A stretch of DNA of 64,000 nucleotides from Pagrus major (GCF_040436345.1 NC_133215.1:22060806-22124805); one strand, 5' to 3'. Numbered from the stretch's first letter, positions 32,901 through 49,045 are shown. Notes: generated by a model from the sequence alone, not told the origin. Program-made: numbers and translations.

Positions 32901-35900
32901 GGTGCCTTAATGTTTCTAGGCTAGACAGCTTAGTTGCTAAACAGATGTAAAAATATCTACCCACTCACTCTGAACAGAAATCAATTATATTAACTCATAC
33001 ATGAAACGGCCAGGATGGAAAATCTGTGCCAAACAGATGAAGCCAAATTTTGGCCTCATTAGTTTGTCTGCTGCAATGACCAGTTTGGGAGATAAATCAT
33101 TGATTGAAAGTTGTATATTTGAATCAACCACCACCCAACGGGGCTGGAGGTTGGCAGTGCTGATGTGCTCACACCATGACGCCAGCTGATTTTTTTTCTA
33201 CAGCCCAGAATAAGTGCTGGTGCTGATGTCTTTATCCTAAAAAACACTACAATCATCAACAGACAAACAGTACCAAGAAGCTTCTGTTTGTTTTGGTCAA
33301 GCCCTCAGGAGGCTCATTAAGAATAGAGAAGAATGGTCAATGAAAGGTGGAAAGAGGAGAAGGAAAGATAAAGATGGACAGAGCTTAAGGTCTCTCTTTG
33401 ATCTTTGACATGGGCGGGGGGGGGAGTAGAGAAGGTGCTTTCAGTGGCTGCTGGACACTGGAAACCAATATCCCCGTCTTTGTCCACAGAACCTTTCGCA
33501 CTAGTCCACAAACAAGAGCAGAGAAGTAATTGTCACAACGCCGCAGTTTGTCATTGGGCATCCTTAAAGTATGAGATGAACATTGCAATAATCTGAATGA
33601 AGATGATGCAGTGTTTTACTCAACAGGTGTTGAGGTGTCAGGGGCTATGGTAACAACAATTGAGGGCACACTCGCATTTGGCCCAGTTGCTCTGTACTGT
33701 GCCGAAGCTCGATTGTCCCTCCTACCCATTCCCCCGCTGGCCTGCACTCACATTGCTCCAGCCGCAACCGGGCCTGAGCACGGTAAACTCATGTACATAC
33801 ATTATCACGTTGTGTCGCGGCACAATGGAGAACAACACAGTGAACATGACTAACTTTACTGACTTTTTTGTGGATAATTTTGTGTCGTTTCGGTAATAGA
33901 CAGCCCTCTCGATTCCTGGATTATGCAAGTATACTTCATAACCACATTGCACACCCGTGCTTGTTCCCGTGCATGAGCAACCCTACCGTGCCAAAGCACA
34001 CCTCTTCAACCAACCATCCCAGGGCCAAGGAACTGTACCGCGCTTGAGCACGGTACAGAGCACTCTGACAAGTCAAACGAACAGGACTTTGGGGGTCAAA
34101 CAAGCTTGGGCACGGTACGGATTGCCTAGAGTGAGTGCGCCCTCAGACATCCAGATTTCTGATTTTATACTTTTTAAAGACCATAGACATAGATTAATGT
34201 TTCATGTCCAGACTGAACATTTCATTAGTTGGAATTTCCTGGTTGAAATTTTCAGCTTCTCACCTCCAAGCGTTCCAGGCGAACAACGCCAAAAGTTGGT
34301 TGACAGTAAAAGAAATGTGTCTTTTTGGCTAGTGTACACACGATTGGCAGATCACCCTCCTTGCATATAGGAATGAAATAGAGGAGGGAAACGACACATG
34401 AGGTATCAAGCGCCATTATACATTTTATTTTAAGACACTTTTATACTTGGAAACATATCTCAACATTTCATTAACTTGCCTCAAACAAATACTCTCATCA
34501 ATACATCCTACCCCATCCCCATGGGTGCTGCCATTGTTGTGTGACGTCAGAGAGCTGCTCTCTCATGAGGTCAGGGTAGACGTATGTGCCAAGATGAGTT
34601 TACAAGTATGAATTCCGGCTTTGAGTGGTGCTCCATTTGACCTTTTCTGGTAGGAAGTCGGAAATTTTCGAGTTCCTAGTTGTTCGCAGCATTATTCATT
34701 CTCAAAACCTGGCGTCGACATTACCCACAATGAAACTAGACAGCCAACGATTTGACTGGAAGTGTGTGGCTGAAGAGGTCAGGTTTGCTGTTTTTTATTT
34801 TATTTTCAAGCTTGTAATCTTCAGACCCAACTGATGCTGACTCAAATGACATCACTTAAGGCGATTTATGAGATTTCGTGCAGCTCCCTCTGCAGCCACA
34901 AAAGACTATACAACTTCTGTCACATGCAGCAGTACGGCCCGAGACCTATAAACAGACTTTGATGTTTAAACTCAGTGGAGTTCCCCTTTAAGCTTCCATT
35001 ATTGTAGATATGAGGCAGGCAGTGGAGCTCTACACCCTTCCCATGCCATTTGTTTGCTCTCACAGGAAGACACTGTTAAACAGCCCCAATAGAAGTCTGA
35101 ACCCAACTGCGTCACACTTCCTCATAAAGGTTAGAGGGGAGACAAGAATGGAATAGAGGGGGGATGTGTCACTTTTCTATACAGTACACTGAGGGATCTG
35201 TAGTGTTTTTTGCTTGCGTGGTATGTTTTTCACAGTGTATGTTCACTGGAAAAGCCCAGACAACTGAGACACACTCCAGTGGCTTCACACAATGTACTCA
35301 TAAGCACGAAGCACAAATATTCATGTTCGCAGACACAAAGATATAACAGCTGACACGCAGAGTTAGACACTCCAGGGAATGCATAGGAGTGCTTCCCATA
35401 AGCCTTACCATGACGTAAGAAGACAGCTATGTGCACAAAGTAGGCTTTTCTCAGCGCTGCCCTGTGGCCATGTAGGCAGACAGAATCCACAATAATGCAT
35501 CAAGAAACTGTGAGCAACTGGAGACTTGCAGACGGAGCGAATATTCTCATTCATTTTCATGTCAGTTTAATAAAACAATGTGGTCTAACAGGACTGTGTT
35601 TTCCCAATCATGTGATGATATCTCTCACATGAATAATGCTATATTTATGCTTGTAACACATGATCTTAACCTCATATTGGCTCTACTGACTGAGTACTTT
35701 ATGCAGTCAGACCCTAGAGGAAATAAAGCATTCATGAAACAGTAACCAACAGTGTATAATGGTTTCTCAAAGCTACTAAACTTATAGAGGAATCAAGTAG
35801 AAAGTTGTTGACTGCATCGACTTGCTTACCAAAAAAGTAAGCTACAGAAACCTATTTGAGACTGAATATATTCATAATATTCATGCTTTCACTTCTGTTT

Positions 35901-37597
35901 ACCATTGAAGAAGGCAGAATGATGGGTTCTTTCAAAAGAAACGGCTGAATTTTTAAATTCTCACGTGATGATGATCAAAAGGTTTGCTACATAGCCTCTG
36001 CTGTATAGAACAGTCTATGTTGGATCTAAGTGTTGTACACAGTGAGGCCTCTGTCCTCTGATGGGCTCTATTCACTGTCTCCATATAGTGTCTACATTAC
36101 AGACAACAAGTCAGTTAGTTGCCATTCCCCAGTGCAGGGCTAAGATGTACTTGTCAAAGGACAACTCTGTGTTAATACTAGGGATTTGTTTATTTCAAGT
36201 TTGGCATTGAAACTCAAGAAGATACAGCTGAAGTGAAAATGTTGTTTCTTCAGGACTAGGGTGAATAAGTACCCTAGAGGGTACATCCTCACATCTGAAG
36301 TAGATATGGTGAACTTGTTAACAAACAGTAGCTTATTTACACATCAAGCAGTAACTGAGCAATAACATTCATTTGGAGTCGTGTTGGACTCCTGATTAAT
36401 ATAAGTTCACTATTCACATTCTTTTAGCTCTCTTTTTGGTCTCCATCATCTCCTGTGGGAAATATCTTCTCTTTAGCTGCTAAACACTATGTTCACCAGC
36501 TAGTTGCTAACTGTGTTTGTCTAGTGTTTGGTGCCAATCATACCAGCTGTTTTTTAGAGCTTTTTCGCTGTAGATGTCTGCAGCTGAAAATGATACCATG
36601 AGAGCGGTGACACTGAGCCAAAACAGTAAAATTACGACAGCTAAACAAGGAGCTGAAACTCGCTATAAAGCATTGTAAAGACAACAGGAGCCACAGATTC
36701 AGATTATAATTCTCTAGGTTCATCACAGCAAGAGGCCCCTTTTAACATTGTCGCATTGTTATCACATCTTTTGATCCATTCTTATAATAGAAATATAAAG
36801 CGGTTTTACATTGCTCTGTAAAATGAAAATTTGAACATGACACTTGGGCATTTCCATCTGCTGAGGGCGGTCATGTGATAAGCTTAAAAGCTTCTGAATG
36901 AACAGTATGGTGGAATTGTTTTGTCAACAACAAAAGCTTTGTTTTTAAATGGAAGATAGGTGACATGGGTTATAACTGGCTGCCTATTTTTGATCCTGTA
37001 AACTAGCGATGTTCAAACATCATTTCCTGATACTGAGAATCACTGCTGTAGCTATGTTGCTGCTCTGATGGGAGCAGTTCAGATGTGGGTAAGGCTTTGC
37101 TAGGGCCCGAGGGTGGAGGGTCGAGGGAAGGGGAGGCCTAAAGGGCATTATGCTGATGATGAGGCTCTACCACCGCAGCAGTACAATAGGTTGCATTGTC
37201 TGACACCAGCAGCCCAGATCACATTCAGTTCACTGTGAGTTCATTTTCCTCATCCTGACTGGAGCATGTTAGCTACCACACCCTCACCAACCAACTAACT
37301 AACCAACCAACCAACCCACTCACCCACCCAGCTCCACACCCTCAAGCTGGTGAGGTAAAGACCCAAATATCAAGAGTGGTTCATGGTGTTTGGATTGAAA
37401 ACTTAACTCCCATGTGTATTTGACCATGTTTGTGCTTCATAGTCGGCCCCAGCAGCTGCTGTTAGCTGATGTTGCCCTGCTTCTTTATCGCTCGTTCACA
37501 TCTCGCCTTCCCTCTGTGCAAACAGCCCATAATTCTCATGACCTCATAGCGATGTACCCCTGCATTCCAGCTTCAGATGGACCCCTCCTTCTCCCTC

Positions 37598-37655
<58 letters not shown>

Positions 37656-40600
37656 CCCGCTAACACTGAGCTCTAACACTGTCATGACATCACCTATCAC
37701 CCTCGGCCAGTGAATCCCGCCAGCTTTCTGTGAGAGCGCTGGGAGGGCTGGAAAAAGCAGGAGTGGTTAGGAGGATGTACAGGAGCAAGTAGGTCAGGGT
37801 GGGTCACCCTGCTCTGTTCTCCACCCTATGAGGCTGAATAGGTTACAGATGCTGAAGCTGTGTCCTCTTGGTTGCGTCAGTCCAAATTTGGGACCACTCC
37901 CATGCTCTAGTCTTTTGAAGTTTGATTATATAACAGCAGTAATTCCTCACTTTCCCTCTCACATGGGCCCACGCCTGGCTTGTCAACACCAGTAGCCTTG
38001 CGCTCTGACATACCTTGACCCCTGACCCCTCCTCATTATGGTAGGCCCCCCAGGCCACATATATTGATCTCATCCCCATCACAGCGCTGCCGTGCTGTTT
38101 AAACAGCCAATCAACTGGATTAACTATCTCTGGAGCTCTGTGGAGAAAACAGTTTACAGTGTAGTTATACTGTTCTTTCTTCAATTAGACAAATAGGATG
38201 AAGAATTCATTAAAGGGGTAGTTTCAAGACTTTCCAGCTGAAACTCGAGGTGATATTCATGCTGAAGAAACTCATTTGGTACTCTTTCTGGTGAATCTTC
38301 CATTGTTCCAGAAAATAAACAAACTTGTTTAGTGTGCCTCAAAATACTGTGCATGTTAGACCCAACATCAAGCTGTCAGATGCTTTTAGTTTTCTGCATT
38401 TAAAGGTCAAAGATGTTTTTAAATTGAAATAATTTACCAGAGAGCATTATGCTGTAATCTGTGGGAGGGCTTTCTATTTTGGGGATATGTTCTCTTCCCC
38501 TAATAGGACAAGATATTTGAGGGCATATAAACTGAGGCAATAGTCGAGCTGATGTAGTTTACAGGGAATGTGTCAGGAAACGGCATGTTTTGATAAGGAT
38601 TTAGTGTTAAATATGTGTAGTAAAATCTGTATTTCATTGTTATTGTTTTGATGAACCTTATGTGGTGGAGACTTGGCTAATCAACCGATGCAGATGTTTT
38701 TAAATCTAATGTTTAATTTCTGACCCCCTCCCACTCTGCCACCCCTTAAGTGTACAACGTTCTCATCCTCTTGCACGCATTATGGTGATTCAGGCATGAT
38801 GATTTCCCCCACAGCAGGGGTTCGGCTGGTAAACAGTCCATGAACAAAGCAATATCGGCCAACTTAATGGGATAAACTAGGCATGGTTCCCTAGGGCAGA
38901 CAAGCGAAAAAACTGAAAGTGCTGATCTGTGTCAGCCTCATTCGGCAGTCAGTGGGAACCTTCCATATTAAACTTAAAGGTTGACTCAACAAGCTGAGCA
39001 TGTTGAGGATGATTTGACTTTGGTTGTTAAACATGACTACCTTGACATCTGAGTAAACCGTTAATAAACTATAATTCCAGGGTTGTTATTCTGTTCTTAA
39101 AAAATCACTTTACAACATTTAGACCATCTGTGGCCAGGAGAGAAAAAAATATTATTCTGTGGCCTGCTTGATGTGGAGGGAATTTTAACACTTTTCTGTC
39201 CTTGCAGGGTTTTAAGATAGTTTCTCAAAGAATTTTTTAAATATCATCCAACCCTCTGTTCCCAGGTTAAATCAAACTGTCAATTTTACCACAGAAAGCA
39301 CAAAGTGGACTGGGTAGATTTAGCATGATGTGACACAAAGATGTGGTCTTAGGTAAAAAAAAATTGTGTGGGGAAAGTCTCATGATAAATTACGTTCTAC
39401 AGTCTTGACCAACTCTAAAAACCTGATGCCGGAGTTTCCCAGTTACATACTGTGGTCTCCAAAGAATTTTCTGTCCTCACCATACAGGGTGACTAGTGTC
39501 AGGAAGTGGTCGCCTCGACTCTTTCATAAAAATGTTTGGTGACTAATTAGAATGACAAAGTGACAACAAATGGATGCAGATGATGGAAACAAGCAGCAAA
39601 TATCTCAAATGGAAAAATGGCAGATAATGGCAGTAATGAGCTTGTCGTGCCTGTTGAGCCAGTTAGTTAAGAAGAAGAATCTATATTTTATCACATACAA
39701 TCATACAGTGTAGTATTATACACACAGAAAGGCCCTATAGATTTAGATAGTATAGATTTAGTCACCAGGCTGTCAACCAGCTTTAGCAGATGGCTTTATT
39801 CAGTTAAGGGGCGGATATGGACGAAAAACTTTGAAGGGTGTTCTAGTAAAACTACACCTGACATATACACAGGTGTACATACACAGTCCTATTAACCCAG
39901 TTTTTCTCAGTGTGTACAGCTCACACAAACGGTTCATGCGGTCAAGTTTCTCGCTGCCGAACAGACTCTCACATACATGGACAAATGACAAAATTTGACC
40001 CTCTCAGTCAAGTATTTTCTGTCGGGTGTATTTGGCTTTAAAACAATAGAGTTTGAATTGTAAAACCAATAGCGTAACTGATGCAGATATGGAGGAAGCG
40101 GACAAAGGTTCCTTGTTTTTGGAAATATTGCATGCTTTTGCAGGAAAACTAGATTTGCTGTTTTCATGTTCAGCAGTGAGTTGTTTTCACAAAACATTTT
40201 CCCACGGTGGCAAACTCATGACCTGGCCTCCTTAGCCTTTCGCTGGCTAGTACTTGTTGCCTTTGTTGGTTGAAACAAATGATGTAGAAAAGCAGTCTTG
40301 ATATGAATCTGTTCAATTTGCAGATGAGTTACAGTCGAAAAATTCACTTGTCAGTTTTCTCTGCTGAACGAACTTATAGTGACACTGTTTTTTTTAATGA
40401 CCTCAAACCTAGTTTGGCTTTTCTTTATTGCAATTTCCTGTTACTTATTGGCCAATATACACTGATAATGATATATCTGCAATAAGCCAACATCACTCTA
40501 GTGTACACTAGCTCTCATCCACCTGCTTCTCTGCCTTGTCACATTTTTCAACTAAATGGTCAGCAAAGTTTCAGTTGGGTTCCACTCCCTTCAATGTGAG

Positions 40601-43600
40601 CTCTGTTATCTTGTGGGCCATTTCATGTGAAGCTGCTGAGGCTGAAGCTCTGCCATTTGCAGCAGAGGACTGTAAATCAGTGAGACTGTAGCGCTCTCAT
40701 TCAAGCAGAAGATTTCACTCTGTAGGAGAGGCGTGCAGAGAGTGTTTCTAACATGAAAAATGGTTGCCAGCGGGGGTAACCAGCGAGGGAAGTGGTTACA
40801 ATGGTCCAAATGCAGTAACCAGGAGCAACTGGGCAATTTATCCAGTCAGCTAGGCAGTCCTCGTTTGTTGCTGTCGCTGGATGATTGGCAGTTTTCAGCT
40901 GGCGGATCTTTACAGCGAACTTGCAGTGATGGTCTGTTGGATTTTTACATTTAAGGCTACTTCATTAGGACATGTTCAACAATTTTAAACATTTTCTGGC
41001 CGCTAGTGAAGCCTGACCAAATGCCCTCTGATGAATGATCCAGCAACAGTCGAGTGTAAAGTGATCTACCATGTTGCCCCTTTGTTATCTTGCCCCTCCT
41101 CTCTCTTCTACCCTCTCCTGCTATCTCTCCCACCCTTCCTCCTTTCCAGGCTACACACCAGATGCTCTCCTCCTCCTCCTCCTCCTCCTCCTCCTCTTCT
41201 CCCTCTGCGACCCTCCCTCTTGTTTTCCCATTTGGGTGAAGTTTGACCTCAAGAGCTTCCCTCCACTGGGGATAATTAGAAGCAAAAGACTCGTGCTTAT
41301 AAGTGATGTTGTTTCTGTTAACCAGCCTACAGCAACAGACACCACACACATGGAGGCTAAACATGGTCGCTGTACTGAATAAGTTATTACTGTCTACATC
41401 ACTTGATTGGTTTCAAGCACAAAATTCTTCTGTTTGAATTTATATTAATTAAGACTGCTGGTGATTTGTTGTATTTCCAGTAAGAAAACATTCACACATG
41501 TTGGAGACTATGGCTACCACCATCTACAAATAATGCAGCAGATTACTGCATGGTTATTGAAGTAAATATTTAAAGAAAAACTTATGTGGATTTAATATTT
41601 GTTTTGACAGAGTGAAGTAGGCAAACATTTTATGGCATGATCTCGATAAGATCTTCCATAGAAATACAGACCGTCTTTGTCAAAGTTGATGTCTGTGTGG
41701 CTTGTGTTTGTGCGTTTGTGCGTCATACACACAGGGTGTGACTTATGAGATATAAATAGGCTATGGGAGTTATTAAGTCTCCCCACAAACAATCTCTCTC
41801 ATTAGAATGGGTTGAAGATCGAGTTACACTGATAACATTCGGCCTATTGGGAGCTCCCCCAGCTTGGGCTGAAAACTCAGGCCTGGATGGATGGTTGGAT
41901 GGTTAGGGAGCCGGGTGGAGACGCAGTCAAGTCACTTTGAATTAAATCAGTTGAAAATGTAAAGGAAAGGCTTCTTTTTTAAATTTACAATTAGTATTGC
42001 ATCATTTTTTTTTACTGGATATGTTAAACTTCCCTTACCAGAAAAAACAAGAAACTAAAATGGTACTTAGTGGAGCGCAACCACCTAAATACGCTTGTTT
42101 TTTTTCCATCAAGATACATGCATTATTCCCTGAAAGATGTTCACAAACACTCTTTCTCACAATGTTAAAGAAAGTGAGGATATATTCCTGGATCTGTCCC
42201 TGTCTGTGGTATTGAGATCCTTTGGGTGTATAACCTCATGTGTTCAATCTTTATATACAGTCAGTGGTACTCCCCAAGACCTGTAAACAGACTCTAATGT
42301 TTGAAATCAGTGGAGTTCCTATTTCTTGAAGCAGTGCTGCAAAAACAAATTAATTCAGGCTCCTCCGAACAGTAAATGTTTGCAGATTCAACAAAGTTGG
42401 GCATTATGGTTTCCTCTCATGCACTCCCAACTTCTTGCAGTGTAAATAAATGAACAACATGAAGCCAGAGCAAGAACACACAAACTCACAAATGCAGACT
42501 TTTTCTCTGTGATTGCATTTTTCCCTTGTCTTGAGTTTACCACTCCATTCACTTTATGTCTGGACGGAGAGTTGTCTTCTTTACAGCCAGAGCTCCCATT
42601 GCATGGTTCACTTCAGTTATTTAACACTCCGTCAGTATGACATCCTGCTTTTCCTTCATTCAGCTCCTGCTCATTCAAATGTCGACAAGCCTGAACACAG
42701 AGGGAGTGTTAGACAAACAGATAGCTGAGGACACAGAGGAGACAGGTGTTTCCTTGTGTGTTACCTGGAAGCTGTGCTGTCATAGAAACAGCTGGTTACA
42801 GGATGAGGTCATCATTTTGCTCCCTAATGATTTATACACCCTAACCACACCGTCTTTCATACATACCTGGCTATTTCCAGTAAGACGACTGAAAAGGGAG
42901 CATTCTCCTCATAACTCCATTTACATATCACCACTTTTTGGAAGCTTTAATGAGAGTGCACCCTAAGAGGACAATTAACTAAACGTAGGCTGTAAAGTTA
43001 TATTTGGCATGTAATTAGAGATTAGATTGAAAAGCTTTTTCCCATCTCGTTTGATTAAACTGTTGCTTCCATTAAGCCGTGGTTACTCAACATTTTTTCC
43101 ATTATCCCCAAATACTTTATATAACCTGAGTCAGACCCACCCAAAAAACACAATTAAATTAGATATGTTTTACTTAATTTTATCAGCAAACGTATGCACA
43201 ATTTTCAAGAGAATTCACCTGTTTTATCTACTGTCTAAAGTAATGTGTTGTTCTCATCCACATTAACTTTTGATTCCTAAATATATGACTATTTATAGAG
43301 CCAAACCTTTAACTTATTCTCTATAGCTCTGTTTGATTCTGTGAGTGCTTTCAAAAATATTAAAACATGGGAGTGTTGACAGATTTAACAGATTAAACTA
43401 AAATTACGTAATGAGTTCATCCTAATATGAAAACAGCTGCTTGTTTTTTTGTACCCAAAACTGCTCTTACACAACCTAGTCGACAGATTTTGAGTGAAGT
43501 TACCTGGTAAATTAGACAGTTTTAAGTTGAATGGATTCACTAATACTGTTTCTCCTGCCAACTCAGACATTACCAAGCCATTAAGATAGCGGCAAGTAGA

Positions 43601-45961
43601 GGTTGTCTTGAGTACTTACGTACAGGATTTTCATTCGATGCATAGACTAATCACACTCTGTTATATAATAATATTAATCAAAGAAGATATTTGTACATCC
43701 ATTTAACTCAATTGCAGGTATGTCGGAAAGTGTCACTACAGTCTTGGAAAAAGAAGTTCCCCCACACTGACCTTGATCTCAACTTATACATTCTACTAAC
43801 GTTTCCTTAAGAGTATTTCATCCAGTGGGTCTGAAAACAGGACCTAAACATCAGAAGAATGAATAAGTTGTGATGCTGAGCAAGAGTAGTGTGCAAGATC
43901 TTGTTTTTCAAGATTTGTATAAGAAATATAAAAGTAATTTTATTGGGTTCTATAACAAAAGTTATAGTTAAGTTATAGTTACAGATCCATATAGCAAAAA
44001 TGGAAGATCTGCGGTAGATAACGTTCAACAACTCTGCAGGCAGAATGGTGACCAGGTGTAAGGGTGACTTTCAGTTTTTCGACAAAACATGTAAACTGAG
44101 TGGGCAGTGCAGGCTCTGTTTTGTTTAAGTTGCATGTCACAGAACAACTAGTTTGACGATTAACCATTCACACATTAAGCACAAGTACACAAAATACAGA
44201 AATTCTTCCAGTGGAAGCTCATTTTCCTTTGAATATTGACTCAAAGCAGAAGTGTTCAGCATGTACTGTATGTATTGTGCCAAAGACAACAAACTTTGTT
44301 CAGATCAAATCAGTTTTATTTATATAGCCCAAAATCACAATCACATTGCCTCAGTGGGCTTTACAATCTGTACAGTGAACGACATCCTCTGTCCTTAGAC
44401 CCTCGATTCAAGTGAGGAAAAACTTGCCATATTGAGGGAAAAAAACCTTTTGATGAGGGGGAAAGATGGAAGAAAGCTCAGGAAGAGCCACAGAGGAGGG
44501 ATCCCTTTCCCAGGATGGACAGACATGCAATAGATGTCGCATGTACAGAACAACTTTGTTACATAATGAAAAGTTATAATCTGTCCCTCCATCTGAGACC
44601 ACATAATCACTGTTGGTGAGCTGAGCTTGTTTCAACAGGTCCTGTTAACACACACAAAGCCACAGACCTGCTGCACTGGTCTCTGCTGCTGCTGCCACAC
44701 CTGAGCCCAACTGTCGCAACCATTAATGCCGTAACACACACACTAACACACACTAAAGGTAAAGGCAGTGAAGCCCCAGGGTGCTCTTGCGGCACATTTA
44801 TATGCACTTCCACGCTCCGTCTTTCTCTGTTAGATTCAGTCTCCCCTGGGTTCTCTCACTACACAAATGTGATGTACTCGTAGCCAGTTTGTGTCTCTCT
44901 GCCCACGTACTTACACACTCAGTTATACACAGTTTTTCACACAGTAACACACATTGTAATAACACACATTGTAACTTTCAGGCGTGACTTGCTCACAGTC
45001 AGCTGTTAGTCATGGTTCAGCTGAACCAACCGATAGACGACTGGGGGCTTATTTTATAAAACAGATTTACAATCAGATTCATCTTAAGTATGACTTTGAC
45101 TATTCGACTATAAAATATTTGTTTATAAAATTTTTGGTTTGACGTGGAAATGATCTTATCTCTAAGCAAAGTCTAGACTGTGATTTTCCTCTTGATTATT
45201 GCAGTTTGGGCGTCCAGGCCATCAGTATCGATGCTGCAGTTATGTATGTCTATTCTTTCTTCCCCTTACAGTTTAAGGTCAGACTATTTTGTTTTAATAT
45301 CAACCACAGTTCTGTCTTTCTGCCCCACCTTATTCACTGCAGTAGCAACACACGTCCAAGACGCGTCTTTGGCTTTGTTTGTCAACCAAATATTTTGTCC
45401 ACAGAATAATGCATTATGTCCGAATTCAATCTCCTCTACCGTCATCATGATCTGGTCTTGCAACAAGTTAGATTATCTCTTCTTATCCATAGTTATTCCT
45501 GACTAAACCTTCATCTGTGCTGGCATTATATAAGAGGAAATCAAAGGCAGGTGCTGTTAATTTAAGTTGATTTGAGATTTATAGATCACAGAAAAACTGA
45601 GAGAAAAAAAAACAAAAAAAAACAGAGAAACTGCTTAAGCAAGTTTTTGTATGCTCGGCAGCTTTTTTTTAATAAGTCAAACATAAGCACAACGTTGTAG
45701 CACTGCCTAATCTATCAAAAGCATTGATACTTCCTGCCAATCCTAGATCGACAGCCCTCACTCCACTGATACACAGAAAATAAACAGGCAGCATGAGACA
45801 CCAAACAAGACAATTTAATGTGCATACGTAAACTGCTGCAAGCCATAGATCAGGCGCAAAACCCCCTCCTCTGAAGATATACATCTAAAGATGTATATCA
45901 GGACAGTTTGTCACATGATTTTCCTCCGAGCTCATTTGCTCACTCAGCGGTAGTTAGGAGG

Positions 45962-46046
<85 letters not shown>

Positions 46047-48716
46047 TGGGCATCAGACAGCTTAAAGTGTTAATCAGCTCAGCTAAACCCACTGCTTCAC
46101 TGCCAGCACTACAAACTTCTTGCACACACACACACACACTTCCTTCTGTTGTTCAAACATGTTTGAACCATTTGAGCTGCTTAATTTAAGAAAAATAGAT
46201 AAACATCCAAATGACTCTTATCAATTACATGCGTACCAGGATTTTTGCTGGACATGGGAGTTGCCTTCATGTATTGTTGAGTGATTTAATCCCTTTATTT
46301 CTTTCATGCCTCTGCTGCTCTGCCATTCTGTACTTTGTTCTATTATTATTTTTTTCCAAAAATCTCTATTTTAGCATGAACAATGCAACGTGTATACAAA
46401 CTGGAAACACTGACTTTAAGCTTCACCTCCAGCTAGATATCCAACACAATTGCCTCTTGCTTGCTGCTATTTAACTGTGAACCCCTGGCCTCCCTCTGAG
46501 GAGGCTTCAGGGCTTCATCCTTCCCTTCTTCCCTCCCTCTCCCTCTTTCCCTCCCAGGCTATCACGCTCTCTCCTGCTTTTCAGTGTGACTTGCTTTGCT
46601 TTCTGCACTAGAACTGCAGGATGTCTGGAGGCACAAGTCAGAAGTGTGTTTTTTAAAAGTCAATATTGTGATTGTGGTAATGAATTGAAAAATACATGAT
46701 AGGAAGATGATTCATGTCTCCAAATTGGTCAAAAGGTATCTGGTTGCCAGAAAAGAAAACTCCAGCACCTTCTGAATTAGAAACTGAATTTTGGAAAGTT
46801 GATTTTATGTGCAGGCCTGTGAATTATGTGTGTTTACAGCAGTAGCACTCTGCCAAATGTGCTCTCAATGAACTCTTCTCTCTCTTATCCTCCTGCTTCC
46901 CCTCATGTGTCTGATGTCTGTGTGTTTGGCAGTGAGTCTGGCCTCCCAGCATGCTCTCACATGCTCTTTTATCCATCAGTCGCCTCTGGCGCTGTTAGTC
47001 CACCACCCTCCCTTTCTCCTCCACCTGCTTCTTTATCACTTTTTGGCTGACCATGTCTCTCTATACCCCCCCTTCTGTCTCTGTGGCTGTCCACCTCCCT
47101 CAGTCTGTCTCTCTGCTCAGAGGGCTTCTTGGCTTTTGTCTGTCTCGTGGGGAAGGGTGTTGTCTGTCTCTCCTCTCCTCTTCCCTGCAGTCTCATCCCT
47201 CCCGCTGGAAGAAAGACATGAAAAGGAGGAGTGTCAGCAAGGGAACTGAAGCGCAGTGAAACTAAATGGCCTAAATTTTCCCCCCAAAAGGCCATTTTAG
47301 TATTGTTGTCACGGGAAGGAGAATGGATAGTTCAGTGTAGGAACTGAGTTTTGTATTTAGCTTCGCTCTAAAAGGATCATTTTGCAGTGCACTCGTCTTG
47401 ACCTAAATAATCATGACATGGAATATTATATATAATTCAGTGACTTGTAACTCAAACTTATACTCAGATAAGTCGTCTATATTTGTATAAGTTGTGCTGG
47501 AAATCTCTGTGAAAGCAATTATTTAAAATAAAATTGTATAAATCTTCTATATAAAGCATAGTTAGTATAGTTTAGTAGTTACTGAAAAAAACATTATGTT
47601 TGCATCTATAAAGTTCAAATATGTTTTGTTACATGTGGAGAACAAGAATTTTAGGCCAGAGCATCTCTGCAGTACTTTACTATAATGCTGTTTGTTAATT
47701 GTGCAGCCCTACATACTCTCCTTTTATCATGGTAAAAGTTAATATATTTGGGTTATGAAGTGTTTTTTGGAAAAAGTGAACTATCAGAAGATGTCCTTGG
47801 GGTTTCAGGAATGTTTGACACCATTTTCTGACGTGTCACAGATGAAAAATAAGCATTATAATTGAGAAACAAATCAACGTAATCAATATTGAAAATAAAT
47901 AACAATCTTTACCATTTAAAGTGGCAAGAGACAACTTTTCCCCTTATCATTTCCAAGTGGTATTATTGTTGGCACCGCTGTTGCAAAGACAACTGGATCG
48001 TTTTCTGTGTTCCTCAGAGTCACAAATGAAAACAACACAGGACAAAACGTGATTTTCTTCAATCATTTAGTCTATAAAAGAAACAGATCGCCAGCTAACC
48101 TTGTTTTCCCAGGTGACTGCGTGTCTTAACTTTTCACCATCAGATTAGAATTTCACTAGTAAGACACTTAAGATTATGATCACATATTTGCAAACCTAAT
48201 GAGATTCCCAACAGCCTCAGCTGTGTTTGGTGTTTATTAACAACTGTTGGCATGCTAACACACTAAACATTACACAAGCTAAACATCATTGTGTTAGCGT
48301 CACCAGGCACATCCTAGACTGTTGGTGTTGGCATTTAACTCAAAGCCTCAAAAAGCCTCAACATGACTCTTGGTCTTTTTACTAAAACACATAGATCCCG
48401 AAAGATGTGAGGTTTTTTCTCGATGTCACTGCTGCTTTAAATAGGTTCAGTCTCATCCATGTGGTATTAAGCATAAGTCAGTGGAGATTGATTAGGTGGA
48501 GACGTGCTGTAAGGAGCACAGTGAAAGAAGTTATCGCTCAGTGAGTTTGCAGTTTTAGTTCCTCTCTACGTCTCTCCCTGCTCTTGGTTTACCTTTCCCT
48601 TCATCCCTCCCTCTCCCCTCCACGACGTCTTTCCTGCCAGGTTGGATGTTGTCACCACTCAGGCGTTTCAGGAATGCCTCCAGATGTTTTCTTCATGTGA
48701 CTCAGCCAAACTCAGC

Positions 48717-48778
<62 letters not shown>

Positions 48779-49005
48779 CTCCTGTACACATTTCCTTTCT
48801 TGTGCACATAAACGGAGCGGAGCAGACAGTGTTTTGACTTCAGGTGGAAGTCTGTATCGAACCTTTGCACTCAAATCCCCTCCCAGTGAACAGATCCAGG
48901 AACAGCTCATGTCTTCTTCTATTTTCATGCTTCTTCATAAGGAGCGACAAACCTAAACTGACATCAGATCTGCACTACGCAGCAAATCAGCCATGCAGAC
49001 CCATT

Positions 49006-49045
<40 letters not shown>

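Noticed and set aside
45908..46189. Open frames through GT/CA tracts (here and at 24707, 37599, 48719 and 49213)
   Set aside because: They are translations of dinucleotide repeats (Val-Cys or Thr-His) and not genes. They are also not CRISPR arrays, because they lack spacers.
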